This document shows positions 1 to 7,043 of a stretch of 35,886 nucleotides of DNA, piece after piece; the stretch's first letter is position 1; each line of letters starts with the position of its first letter. The position numbers and the translations under genes are program-made. Location of the stretch: NCBI GenBank assembly GCA_964648215.1, contig CAZYMF010000030.1, positions 1 to 35,886 of the forward strand, given 5' to 3'. The notes under the pieces are model-generated. The model worked only from the letters and a program-made list of their open reading frames with translations. It searched no databases and had not been told where the DNA came from. The stretch comes from CAZYMF01 sp964648215. Its GTDB lineage: Bacteria > Desulfobacterota > Binatia > HRBIN30 > JACQVA1.

Positions 1-39
1 TCCGCACGCGGCACCGTAGCGCGAGCCGCCCTACGCGGG

Positions 40-873
40 CTACAAGCGCAAGGTTTGCGCGAGCTCGTCGGGGGCGAAGCGGATGCCGACGTAGAACTGA
101 CCGAACTGGCCGTAGACCGCGCTGCCGGGGTCGAAGCGCATCTCGTAGACGACGTCGCGCAGGCTCTTGAGGTCGCGGGCGAACAGCGTCACGCCCCACT
201 CCCAGTCGTCCAACCCGGTGCTGCTGCTGATCAGCTGCGTCACGCGGTCGGCGAAGCGCCGCCCGGTGCTGGCGTGGCCACCCATGAAACGCTTGCGATC
301 GGCGAAGTCGAGCGTGTACCAGTTGTTGGTCTCGCCACGCGCCTTGCTCATTGGATAGAAGCAGATCATCGGGAAGTTGTCGGGAAGCTGCGGGTGGACG
401 CGCGCGTTGGCGTAAGCCGACATCCGCTTGGTGAACGACTTCATGCTGGCCGCGAACTCGGGGGAGGTCGGGTCCATCTTCTGCTCGTCGACGAGCTGCC
501 GCGCCCAGTCGCCCGGGCTCGACATGTACTCGCTCACCTCCGAGATCGACAGGAAGGAGTAGACCGGCGTCAGGCAGGCGCCGAGCGCCGTGGCCGCGAT
601 CTCCTGCCCGAGCCGCTGCACGCGGCGGGGATCGGGATGCACCGCCATGAAGGCGACGTCCGACTTGGCAATGCCCGCGATCGGGATGAGCTGCAGACCT
701 TCTTCCGCCATTGCGCCGCCGAGCCAGCCGCGGAACTCCTCGATGGCAGCGGCGCGTGCGTCTTCCGACAGCTTCCGCCATCGCGAACGATTGATGCGAT
801 AGAAGAGGTGCAGCACCGCCCAACCGACGGTGTCCGGACTGATCGCTTCGCTGGGGGAGCTGTGCTCGGCCAT
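40..873 (-). CDS. chdC: Coproheme decarboxylase, chlorite dismutase-like (HemQ/ChdC)
   Basis: 277 aa. In the coproporphyrin-dependent heme pathway this enzyme oxidatively removes two propionate carboxyls from coproheme to give protoheme in the cytoplasm. The C-terminal half carries the family hallmarks: YPMSK at residues 173-177, which holds the catalytic Tyr, then the GGH motif with the proximal heme ligand His200, followed by GLDDWEWGVTLFA and a YEMRFD motif. The N-terminal half is the degenerate ferredoxin-like half of the family. The ATG is supported by an AAGGAG Shine-Dalgarno 7 nt upstream. It is the last of three minus-strand genes that may be co-transcribed (62-nt gap to the one upstream). 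Its presence implies the coproporphyrin branch of heme synthesis rather than the classical proteobacterial one. The family assignment is secure; a chlorite dismutase function is unlikely because of the YPMSK motif. Confidence 0.93.
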   Translation of the reverse strand: MAEHSSPSEAISPDTVGWAVLHLFYRINRSRWRKLSEDARAAAIEEFRGWLGGAMAEEGLQLIPIAGIAKSDVAFMAVHPDPRRVQRLGQEIAATALGACLTPVYSFLSISEVSEYMSSPGDWARQLVDEQKMDPTSPEFAASMKSFTKRMSAYANARVHPQLPDNFPMICFYPMSKARGETNNWYTLDFADRKRFMGGHASTGRRFADRVTQLISSSTGLDDWEWGVTLFARDLKSLRDVVYEMRFDPGSAVYGQFGQFYVGIRFAPDELAQTLRL

Positions 874-935
874 GACGATTCTCCTTCAGGCCCTACAGTA
901 CCGGAGCGGCACCGTTTCCGGCAACCGTGATCCCA

Positions 936-1478
936 CTATTCCCCGCCGCCGCTTACCGATGGTTTGAACGTCTCCAGCTTCTTGACGTCGAGCTTCCTCC
1001 ACCAGTCCTGCAGCGAATCGGAGTCGAGGCCATGGCTCTCGATCTCGATGAGGAAGCGGTCGCGGACGAACACTGTCAGCAGACGATACTCGTCGGTGGC
1101 GTCGTACCTCTCGACGGCGGGATAGCCGTCGAGCTGGAAGCCCTTCTCGTCGCCACTCGCGGTCTTGTGGGCGAAGTCCCCCGCCGTCGCGTGGGCGGCG
1201 GCGAAGAAGTCGTTGCCGGTGCCGTCGGTGATCTTGACGCTCACGGTGGTGTCGGCGTCCTTCTTGCCGCGATGATAGGTGCGGGAGACGGTGGTGACCC
1301 TGAACCCCATCGGCGCGGTCAGCGAACCTTCGGGCTTGTCGGCGACGAAGCCGGCGGCCGCGTCGGGCAGGAAGGCGGTGAGCTTGGCGACCGGAATCGG
1401 CTCGCTCGCCCCCTGCGCGAAGCACAACGAGGCAAAGAGGATCGCCGCCGCCGCGCCGGCAAGAGTCCGTGGCTTCAC
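936..1478 (-). CDS. Small exported protein of unknown function
   Basis: 180 aa from a GTG start with a GGGGA ribosome-binding site about 6 nt upstream. Residues 1-22 form a typical signal peptide: a KPR basic start, an Ala-rich hydrophobic core and a Cys-Phe-Ala-Gln region that could be read by signal peptidase I (a lipobox is not clear). The mature part is a single hydrophilic domain of about 155 residues with alternating beta-strand patterns and a well-spaced Tyr/Asp-rich centre (GYPAVERYD). I recognise no enzyme motif. It lies between a short-chain dehydrogenase and chdC on the same strand, so a periplasmic role connected with either is possible but unproven. Confidence 0.75.
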   Translation of the reverse strand: MKPRTLAGAAAAILFASLCFAQGASEPIPVAKLTAFLPDAAAGFVADKPEGSLTAPMGFRVTTVSRTYHRGKKDADTTVSVKITDGTGNDFFAAAHATAGDFAHKTASGDEKGFQLDGYPAVERYDATDEYRLLTVFVRDRFLIEIESHGLDSDSLQDWWRKLDVKKLETFKPSVSGGGE

Positions 1479-1500
1479 GGTGCATCCCCGCGGGATGGAC

Positions 1501-1533
1501 CCCCGAGGGAGGGTGTGCGCCGCTCCCTCGGGG
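1501..1533. other. 11-bp perfect hairpin between the SDR gene and the exported-protein gene
   Basis: CCCCGAGGGAG at 1501-1511 pairs perfectly with CTCCCTCGGGG at 1523-1533 around an 11-nt loop. It sits between the dehydrogenase stop codon (1547) and the next minus-strand start (1478). There is no T-tract on either side, so it is not a standard intrinsic terminator. It may be an mRNA-stabilising or processing structure inside the operon. Confidence 0.55.
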
Positions 1534-1546
1534 CCGGTGTCTGCTC

Positions 1547-2314
1547 TCAGCGCGGCGCCATGCGCAGGGCGCCGTCGAGGCGGATGGTTTCGCCGTTGAG
1601 CATGGCGTTCTCGACGATGTGCCGCGCGAGCGCGGCGAACTCGCTCGGCTGGCCGAGGCGCGACGGGAACGGGATCTGTGCCCCCAGCGCCTGACGCTGC
1701 GGCTCCGGCAGCATGGCCAGCATCGGCGTGTCGAAGGTGCCCGGGGCGATGGTGCAGACGCGGATGCCGACCGAGGAGAAGTCGCGGGCGATCGGCAGGG
1801 TCATGCCGACCACGCCCCCTTTCGAGGCCGAGTACGCGGCCTGGCCGATCTGACCGTCGAAGGCGGCGATCGAGGCGGTGTTGATGATCACGCCGCGTTC
1901 GCCCTCGTCGTTGGGCTGGTTCTTGACCATCTGCGCCCCCGCCAGGCGGATGACGTTGAAGGTGCCGATCAGGTTGATCTCGATCACCTTGGTGAAGATC
2001 TCCAGCGGCATCGGCCCCGACTTGCTCACCGTCTTCATCGCCGCGCCGACCCCGGCGCAGTTGACACAGATGTGGACCGTGCCGAAGGCCTCGGTGGCCT
2101 TGGCGATGGCGGCGCTCACCTCGGCTTCGCTGGTCACGTCGGCGGGGGTGAAGATGACGTTCTTGCCCAGCTCCTTGGCCAGCTGCTCGCCGTTGGACTG
2201 CGGGCGGTCGATGATGGCGGCCCGGCCGCCGTTGCCGACCAGCGTGCGCACGGTGGCCTCACCCAGACCCGAGGCGCCGCCGGTGACGACGGCCACACTT
2301 CCTTCGATTTTCAT
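1547..2314 (-). CDS. Short-chain dehydrogenase/reductase, type II 3-hydroxyacyl-CoA dehydrogenase-like
   Basis: 255 aa, standard length for a classical SDR. The NAD(P)-binding motif TGGASGLG is near residues 11-18, the NCAG motif near residue 90, and the catalytic Ser-Tyr-Lys appear as IINTAS followed by YSASKGG. The overall pattern, including the long loop around NQPNDEGERG and the APGTFDTPML segment, resembles the HSD17B10 / 3-hydroxy-2-methylbutyryl-CoA dehydrogenase group, which oxidises short branched 3-hydroxyacyl-CoAs. The exact substrate is inferred from family resemblance. A strong AGGAGGAGG Shine-Dalgarno lies just before the ATG. It is the first gene of the minus-strand group ending in chdC. 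Confidence 0.88.
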   Translation of the reverse strand: MKIEGSVAVVTGGASGLGEATVRTLVGNGGRAAIIDRPQSNGEQLAKELGKNVIFTPADVTSEAEVSAAIAKATEAFGTVHICVNCAGVGAAMKTVSKSGPMPLEIFTKVIEINLIGTFNVIRLAGAQMVKNQPNDEGERGVIINTASIAAFDGQIGQAAYSASKGGVVGMTLPIARDFSSVGIRVCTIAPGTFDTPMLAMLPEPQRQALGAQIPFPSRLGQPSEFAALARHIVENAMLNGETIRLDGALRMAPR

Positions 2315-2370
2315 TTGGCCTCCTCCTGATCGATTGCTGCCCGCGGAGCTCGGTGACTTCCGGGGGACAT

Positions 2371-2387
2371 CCCTCCATACTGGAGGG
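2371..2387. other. Short perfect hairpin in divergent intergenic region
   Basis: CCCTCCA at 2371-2377 pairs with TGGAGGG at 2381-2387 over a 3-nt loop. It lies 57 nt upstream of the minus-strand SDR start, in the position of a possible operator. No promoter boxes could be assigned with confidence. Confidence 0.35.
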
Positions 2388-2468
2388 CGGCGAGCGATTC
2401 CAGCCGGGTCGGCGAATTACATCTGATGAGGCTGCGCCTCGGAGCTGGCTCCAATCAGAAAATGCCCA

Positions 2469-2615
2469 ACCACAGAGGCGCAGAGGACACCGAGGCCGGT
2501 CACGGAGAATCGCCCGGAACATCGCCACGCGCCACCTCGTTGGAACCCTGTTCATCTCACATGGCGCGGGAATGCTCTGTGATCTTGTCCTCTGTGTTCT
2601 CGGCGCCTCTGTGGT
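2469..2615. repeat. Long imperfect inverted repeat of the CCACAGAGG type
   Basis: A 27-nt arm at 2469-2495 beginning ACCACAGAGGCGCAGAGG is the near reverse complement of the arm at 2589-2615 ending GCGCCTCTGTGGT, with about 93 nt between. The arms differ at only a few positions. The layout is that of a dispersed, non-coding intergenic palindromic element. The rest of the 413-base gap from 2315 to 2727 holds the 2371-2387 hairpin and no convincing gene. Confidence 0.75.
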
Positions 2616-2727
2616 GAGCTCTCTTTTTCTCGGATTGGGGCTACCCGCCGCGACCTTCGTTGAAAGCCCGCGGGAAACCGGTTAAAGCCTCAGCCAGCGA
2701 GTCTGCAAGCATGAGAGCGCTGGCGTC

Positions 2728-3363
2728 ATGGCAACGATGAATACGTCTGAAGGTAAGGCGGCGCCAGCCGCGGAAGCGGCAAGGCCGCAGCAGGCGAAGA
2801 CATTTGCCGGCGAGCTGCCCGGGACTTTCGAGGAAGTCGCGCGCCAGGTCGAGTCGGCGCCGGCGCGACCCGTGTCCTGGCGGCAGCGTCTGGCTCGCGC
2901 GGTCGCTCATCTGCCGCGTGTGGCGGCGTTGCTGCGGCCGCTGACCGGGCCGCCTCCGGCCTCGGTGAGTATCGGCCAGATGGCTTTCGACGGCTTTCGC
3001 GGCGGCGACTTCGGGACGAAGCAGGAGCGCGAGCGCCGCTACGGCGAGGTGTACTCGCTGCAGGAGAGTGACAACGCGTTTCTCATCCGCGTCGAGTTCC
3101 CGCGACGGGTGCCGTTGTCGGCGGCCAAAGACGAGCTCGGGCTGCCCGACGAGATGCCGCCGTATGGCTACGACCTGAGCTTGCAGAACGGTTACTTCGT
3201 CGTTAAGGGGCGGGTGGAGGATCCAAATTTGCGCAAGCTGGCCGCGGTTTCACCTGCCTTCCCGCCCAATTTCACCACGCACATCAAGCTGCCCGCGTCC
3301 GTGACGGGCTTCCGGCACCGCTTCGTCGGTAGGAATCTCGAAGTCGTGCTGTTGAAGCAGTAG
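2728..3363 (+). CDS. Hypothetical protein with alpha-crystallin/Hsp20-like C-terminal domain
   Basis: 211 aa. Residues 1-90 are Ala/Pro/Arg-rich and probably flexible, with no membrane segment. From about residue 105 the pattern resembles an Hsp20/alpha-crystallin beta-sandwich: NAFLIRVEFPR, then YDLSLQNGYFVVKGRV, then FTTHIKLPASV and FVGRNLEVVLLK. These echo the usual strands ending in the 'F..LP..V' and 'L.V.LPK' segments. This is a fold guess from pattern only. The stop codon is 3 nt before the next start, so it is probably translated with the two KAS III-like proteins that follow. Start choice between ATG 2728 and ATG 2737 is uncertain; neither has a clear ribosome-binding site. Confidence 0.65.
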   Translation: MATMNTSEGKAAPAAEAARPQQAKTFAGELPGTFEEVARQVESAPARPVSWRQRLARAVAHLPRVAALLRPLTGPPPASVSIGQMAFDGFRGGDFGTKQERERRYGEVYSLQESDNAFLIRVEFPRRVPLSAAKDELGLPDEMPPYGYDLSLQNGYFVVKGRVEDPNLRKLAAVSPAFPPNFTTHIKLPASVTGFRHRFVGRNLEVVLLKQ

Positions 3364-3366
3364 CGC

Positions 3367-4299
3367 ATGAGAACCGCACTGCTGGGGTTGGGACATCACC
3401 TCCCTCCGGCCGTCGAGGCCGGGGGAGTGAAGCGACCGATCGCCGCGACCGGCGGCACTTCCGACCTGGCACTGCCGGCGGCCGAGGCGGCACTGGCGCG
3501 CGCCGGGGCCACGGTCGGCGATGTGGATTTCATCGTCTTTGCGACCATGACCCCGGACGTCACCTTTCCGGGAGCAGCTTGTTATTTTCAGAGCAAGCTG
3601 GCCTGCGGCACGATCGCGTCGCTCGACATCCGGGCGCAGTGCGCCGGCTTCCTTTTCGGTCTTTCGGTGGCCGATCAGTTCATCCGTCTGGGTACCCACC
3701 GGCGTGTTCTCCTCGCCGCCGCCGAGGTGATGTCACCCGGACTCGACTACTCCGAGCGCGGCGCGCGGGTCGCCGCGCTGTTCGGCGACGGCGCGGCCGC
3801 CGCGGTGCTCGGGCCGGGGGAGGGCGACGCCGGCCTGCGGTCGATCGTGATCCACGCCGACGGCCGTCACTACGATCGTTTCTGGTGCGAGTACCCCGCC
3901 AGCCGACAACACCCGACGCGCATGACGCTGGAGAACTTTCGTCAGGGGCGGCACTTTCCCGAGCTGGATTGCGACAGCGTGCGACGCTTCGGCGTAGCGA
4001 CGTTGCCCGCCGTGATCGACGAGGCGCTCGCGGCTGCCGGCGCCGCCCGCGACGAGGTCGACCTGTTCGTGCTCGGGCACGCGTTTCCCGACGTCGTCGA
4101 CGAGGTGGCGGCGCAGATGAAGATCGCGAACGACAAGGTGAGCAATCCGAGCCGCGAGCACGGGCATCTGGTGGCGGCCTCGCTGCCGGTCGCTCTGAGT
4201 CGAGCCGCGGCGGACGGACGAGTCGGCCCCGGCGCCACCGTCTGCCTGGCCGCGTGCGGGGCCGGGTTCACCTGGGGCGCGGCCGTGGTGCAGCTATGA
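3367..4299 (+). CDS. Divergent KAS III (FabH)-like protein with predicted Cys-His-His active site
   Basis: 310 aa, thiolase superfamily. The nucleophile Cys92 sits in IRAQCAGFLFGL, His238 in LGHAFPD, and the C-terminal signature ACGAGFTWGAA is intact. Two features depart from true FabH. The Asn of the usual YGNT motif is His267 (HGHLVAAS), giving a Cys-His-His set as in KAS I/II. The N-terminal block with the DTSDEWI..RTGI motif, which contacts CoA in FabH, is missing (about 24 residues). Gene and neighbour overlap by ATGA at 4296-4299, so the canonical KAS III next door is translationally coupled. A priming or condensing partner working with a carrier protein rather than CoA is my inference. 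Confidence 0.85.
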   Translation: MRTALLGLGHHLPPAVEAGGVKRPIAATGGTSDLALPAAEAALARAGATVGDVDFIVFATMTPDVTFPGAACYFQSKLACGTIASLDIRAQCAGFLFGLSVADQFIRLGTHRRVLLAAAEVMSPGLDYSERGARVAALFGDGAAAAVLGPGEGDAGLRSIVIHADGRHYDRFWCEYPASRQHPTRMTLENFRQGRHFPELDCDSVRRFGVATLPAVIDEALAAAGAARDEVDLFVLGHAFPDVVDEVAAQMKIANDKVSNPSREHGHLVAASLPVALSRAAADGRVGPGATVCLAACGAGFTWGAAVVQL

Positions 4300-5303
4300 G
4301 CCAAGCAGAGCGAAATTCGCGCGTGCTCAGCGTCGCGCGCTGCGTTCCCGACAAGGTGGTGAGCAACGACGAGCTGGCGGCGTTGATGGACACGTCGGAC
4401 GAGTGGATCCAGCAGCGCACGGGGATCAAGCAGCGCCACTACAGCGAGGGCGACACTGGCGCGGCCGATCTCGGGTCGCGCGCGGCCACCGAGGCGCTCG
4501 CTCGCGCGGGCGTGCGGGCGCAGGACGTCGGCTGCATCATCTTCGCTACCCTGAGCCCCGACCACGACATGCCGTCGTCCGCCTGCGTGCTGCAGGCGCG
4601 CCTGGGCTTGTCCGGCATGCCCGCCTTCGACGTGCGCAACCAGTGCTCGGGCTTTCTCTACGGCCTGGCGATCGCCGACGCCTACGTCAAGTCCGGGACC
4701 TTCGATCACGTGCTCCTGGTCGGGGCGGAGATCCACTCCACCGGGCTGGACCTGACGACGCGCGGTCGCGAGGTCGGCGTCATCTTCGGCGACGGCGCGG
4801 CGGCGGTGGTCGTTGGGCCGGAGCCGGACCGGCAGCGCGGTATCCTGTCCACGCACCTGCACGCCGAAGGTCGTTTCGCCGAGATGCTCTGGCTGGAGAG
4901 CCCGGGCAGCCGGGAGCGGCCGCGCCTCACCGAGGAGATGATCACCGAGGGGCGGATCTTTCCGAAGATGCGCGGCCGCGAGGTCTTCCGTCAGGCGGTG
5001 ACGCGCTTCCCCGAGGTCATTCGGGAAGCGCTCGATGCCCACGGCCTCGGCGTTGCCGACCTCGACCTCTTCATCCCGCACCAGGCCAACCAGCGCATCA
5101 GCCAGATGGTGGCCCTGGGTCTCGAGCTTCCGGAAGAGAAGCTGTTCACCAACATCGAGCGCTACGGCAACACCACCGCCGCCTCGATCCCGATCGCCCT
5201 CTCCGAAGCGATCGAGGCCGGCAAGGTGCGCGACGGCAGCCTGGTCTGCCTCGCCGCTTTCGGCGCCGGGTTCACCTGGGGCGCGGCCCTGATCCGTTGG
5301 TAG
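4296..5303 (+). CDS. fabH: 3-oxoacyl-ACP synthase III (FabH family)
   Basis: 335 aa. All FabH hallmarks are present: TSDEWIQQRTGI near residues 33-44, catalytic Cys117 in RNQCSGFLYG, His262 in PHQANQR, and Asn292 in RYGNTTAAS. The C-terminus is GAGFTWGAALIRW. FabH condenses an acyl-CoA starter with malonyl-ACP to begin fatty acid synthesis; homologues also act in secondary lipid pathways. No plsX, fabD, fabG or acpP follows, as would be usual for the housekeeping fabH, so this may be a specialised paralogue. Its start overlaps the stop of the divergent KAS III-like gene by 4 nt, suggesting the two are made in equal amounts and may pair. Confidence 0.9.
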   Translation: MSQAERNSRVLSVARCVPDKVVSNDELAALMDTSDEWIQQRTGIKQRHYSEGDTGAADLGSRAATEALARAGVRAQDVGCIIFATLSPDHDMPSSACVLQARLGLSGMPAFDVRNQCSGFLYGLAIADAYVKSGTFDHVLLVGAEIHSTGLDLTTRGREVGVIFGDGAAAVVVGPEPDRQRGILSTHLHAEGRFAEMLWLESPGSRERPRLTEEMITEGRIFPKMRGREVFRQAVTRFPEVIREALDAHGLGVADLDLFIPHQANQRISQMVALGLELPEEKLFTNIERYGNTTAASIPIALSEAIEAGKVRDGSLVCLAAFGAGFTWGAALIRW

Positions 5304-5316
5304 GGTGAGGGGGTTC

Positions 5317-5793
5317 GTGGAACTCCTGTTCGAGCCCATGTGCGCCGACGATCTCCCCGAGGTCCTGGAGATCGAGCGCCGCTCGTTTCCGCAGCCCTGG
5401 ACGCCGGGGCTGTTCCTTCACGAGCTCAAGGTGCCCTTCTCCCGCACGACGCTGATTCGCTCCAACAACGGCACGCGGGCGACGCTGGCGTACATCTGTC
5501 GCTGGCTGGTCGGCGACGAGGCTCACATCCTCAACCTGGCCGTTCACCCCGACCACCGCGGTCGCGGGCTCGGCCGGCGCCTGGTGGAATCGGTGGTACA
5601 AGAGGCGCGCGGGGTGGGGGCACGGCTGGTGACCCTCGAGGTGCGGCGGGAGAATGCCCCGGCTCGCTCGCTCTACCGCAAGCTCGGCTTCGTCGACACC
5701 GGCCTGCGGCGCAACTACTACGGCCGCGGCGAAGACGCGCTCATCATGAGCCTGCAGCTCAAGCCGGCCGACCCGAATTCGCCCGACGACTGA
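5317..5793 (+). CDS. rimI: Ribosomal-protein-alanine N-acetyltransferase
   Basis: 158 aa GNAT-family enzyme. The acetyl-CoA binding motif A reads HPDHRGRGLGRRL, and the RimI-type C-terminal signature LGFVDTGLRRNYY is clear. RimI acetylates the N-terminal Ala of ribosomal protein S18; related enzymes have wider specificity. I chose GTG 5317, which has a GAGG site 6 nt upstream and gives an N-terminus matching the family; an in-frame GTG at 5305 would add four residues. It lies 13 nt after fabH on the same strand and is probably the end of that transcription unit. No tsaB or tsaE is nearby, although rimI often sits with them. Confidence 0.88.
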   Translation: MELLFEPMCADDLPEVLEIERRSFPQPWTPGLFLHELKVPFSRTTLIRSNNGTRATLAYICRWLVGDEAHILNLAVHPDHRGRGLGRRLVESVVQEARGVGARLVTLEVRRENAPARSLYRKLGFVDTGLRRNYYGRGEDALIMSLQLKPADPNSPDD

Positions 5794-5824
5794 AGCGAAT
5801 TCCGCCAACGATCGCGGCCCCATG

Positions 5825-5854
5825 TTGCAATCGCAGACCATACGAGTCTATTAT
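5825..5854 (+). promoter_or_regulatory. Candidate sigma70-type promoter for hpnH
   Basis: TTGCAA at 5825-5830 and TATTAT at 5849-5854, spaced 18 nt, 35 nt upstream of the hpnH start. The -10 matches consensus at 5 of 6 bases and the -35 at 4 of 6. The AT-rich -10 stands out in a GC-rich region. Confidence 0.5.
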
Positions 5855-5889
5855 CGCGGCCTGACCGAGCGGTTAAGGGAGACTTTGAG

Positions 5890-6888
5890 ATGAGATTCCC
5901 GGTCCACATCATGACCGATATGATCAAGTGGCAGGCCAAGAACTGGTGGCAGGGCCGCAAGAGATACCCCTTCGTGCTCATGCTGGAGCCGCTGCACACC
6001 TGCAATCTGGCCTGCATCGGCTGCTCGCCCGAGCGCTACAGCGGCGATCTGAAGGATCGGCTTCCGCTGGAGCAGTGTCTCCAGGCGGTCGACGAGGCGG
6101 GGGCGCCGGTGGTGTCGATCTGCGGCGGCGAACCGACCATCTACCCCGAGCTGACCGAGCTGATCGACGGCATCATCGCCCGCAAGCGGCACATCTACCT
6201 GTGCACGAATGGGATTCTGCTCGATCGCTTCTTCAAGAAGGGCAGGCCCCACAAGCGGCTGAGCATCAACGTTCACCTCGACGGCATGAAGAAGACGCAC
6301 GACATGGTGGTCGACCGCGAGGGGGTGTTCGACAAGGCGATCGAGATGATCAAGCTGGGCAAGCAGCTCGGCTTTCAGATGTGCACCAACACCACCGTGT
6401 ATCGCGAGACCGATGTCCAGGAGGTCGAGGAGATGTGCGCCTTCCTCGACGGTATCGGAGTCGACGGCATCCTGATCTCGCCCGGCTATCACTACGAGCC
6501 GATCAAGGAGAATCACTTCCTGATTCGCGACGAGATTCACCAGAAGTTCAAGCGGGTGCTCGAGCTGTCCAAGCGCTACCGCCTGTACTCGACGCCTCTG
6601 TTCCTGCAGTTCGCCGCCGGCGAGCGCGAGTATCCGTGCACGCCGTGGGGCAACCCGACGCGGACGCCGAAGGGCTGGAAGGGCCCCTGCTACCTCATCG
6701 ACCAGCAGAAGTTCGCCACCTGGGAGGAGTTCTGGAACGGGGTCGACTGGGACTACTGGGAGAGTCGCCAGGATCCCCGCTGTCAGAACTGCATGATGCA
6801 CAGCGGTTTCGAGGCCTCGGTGGTGCGTAAGCTGGGGAGCAGCTTCGGCGACGTCGCCACCATGGCGCGGTGGAACTTCTCCTCGTAG
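5890..6888 (+). CDS. hpnH: Adenosyl-hopene transferase, radical SAM enzyme HpnH
   Basis: 332 aa. The radical SAM cluster motif is CNLACIGC (Cys38, Cys42, Cys45), followed by the GGEPT SAM-binding motif near residue 80. The C-terminal extension with WKGPCYLIDQ, and the paired cysteines of DPRCQNCMMH near the end, is typical of HpnH. The enzyme joins a 5'-deoxyadenosyl group to diploptene to give adenosylhopane, the precursor of C35 extended hopanoids. AAGGGAG lies 8 nt before the ATG and a candidate promoter is at 5825-5854. No squalene-hopene cyclase or other hpn gene is in the window, so the pathway must continue elsewhere. Family assignment is confident from motifs and length. Confidence 0.93.
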   Translation: MRFPVHIMTDMIKWQAKNWWQGRKRYPFVLMLEPLHTCNLACIGCSPERYSGDLKDRLPLEQCLQAVDEAGAPVVSICGGEPTIYPELTELIDGIIARKRHIYLCTNGILLDRFFKKGRPHKRLSINVHLDGMKKTHDMVVDREGVFDKAIEMIKLGKQLGFQMCTNTTVYRETDVQEVEEMCAFLDGIGVDGILISPGYHYEPIKENHFLIRDEIHQKFKRVLELSKRYRLYSTPLFLQFAAGEREYPCTPWGNPTRTPKGWKGPCYLIDQQKFATWEEFWNGVDWDYWESRQDPRCQNCMMHSGFEASVVRKLGSSFGDVATMARWNFSS

Positions 6889-6897
6889 CCGCTCGGA

Positions 6898-6973
6898 AGG
6901 TTGTTGGGTTGTTGCGTTGGTGGTTGTTGGTTTGAACGCTCCAACAACCTAACGAACCTAACAACGTAACAAT
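6898..6973. repeat. GTTGTT-type intergenic inverted repeat, copy 1
   Basis: The left arm (about 6898-6930) is made of GTTGTTGG-like units and the right arm (about 6941-6973) of CCAACAACC-like units, with the loop TTTGAACGCT between. A second element of the same family lies at 24737-24812 in the opposite orientation. It sits just after the hpnH stop and could fold into a long hairpin that ends or stabilises that transcript. There is no coding potential beyond chance. Confidence 0.75.
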
Positions 6974-7043
6974 TGCCTCGGCTCTCCCCGCCCTTGCGCC
7001 GGCGGTGGGCGTGGGGCATGAGCGGAGGGGGGTCCGAAACAGC

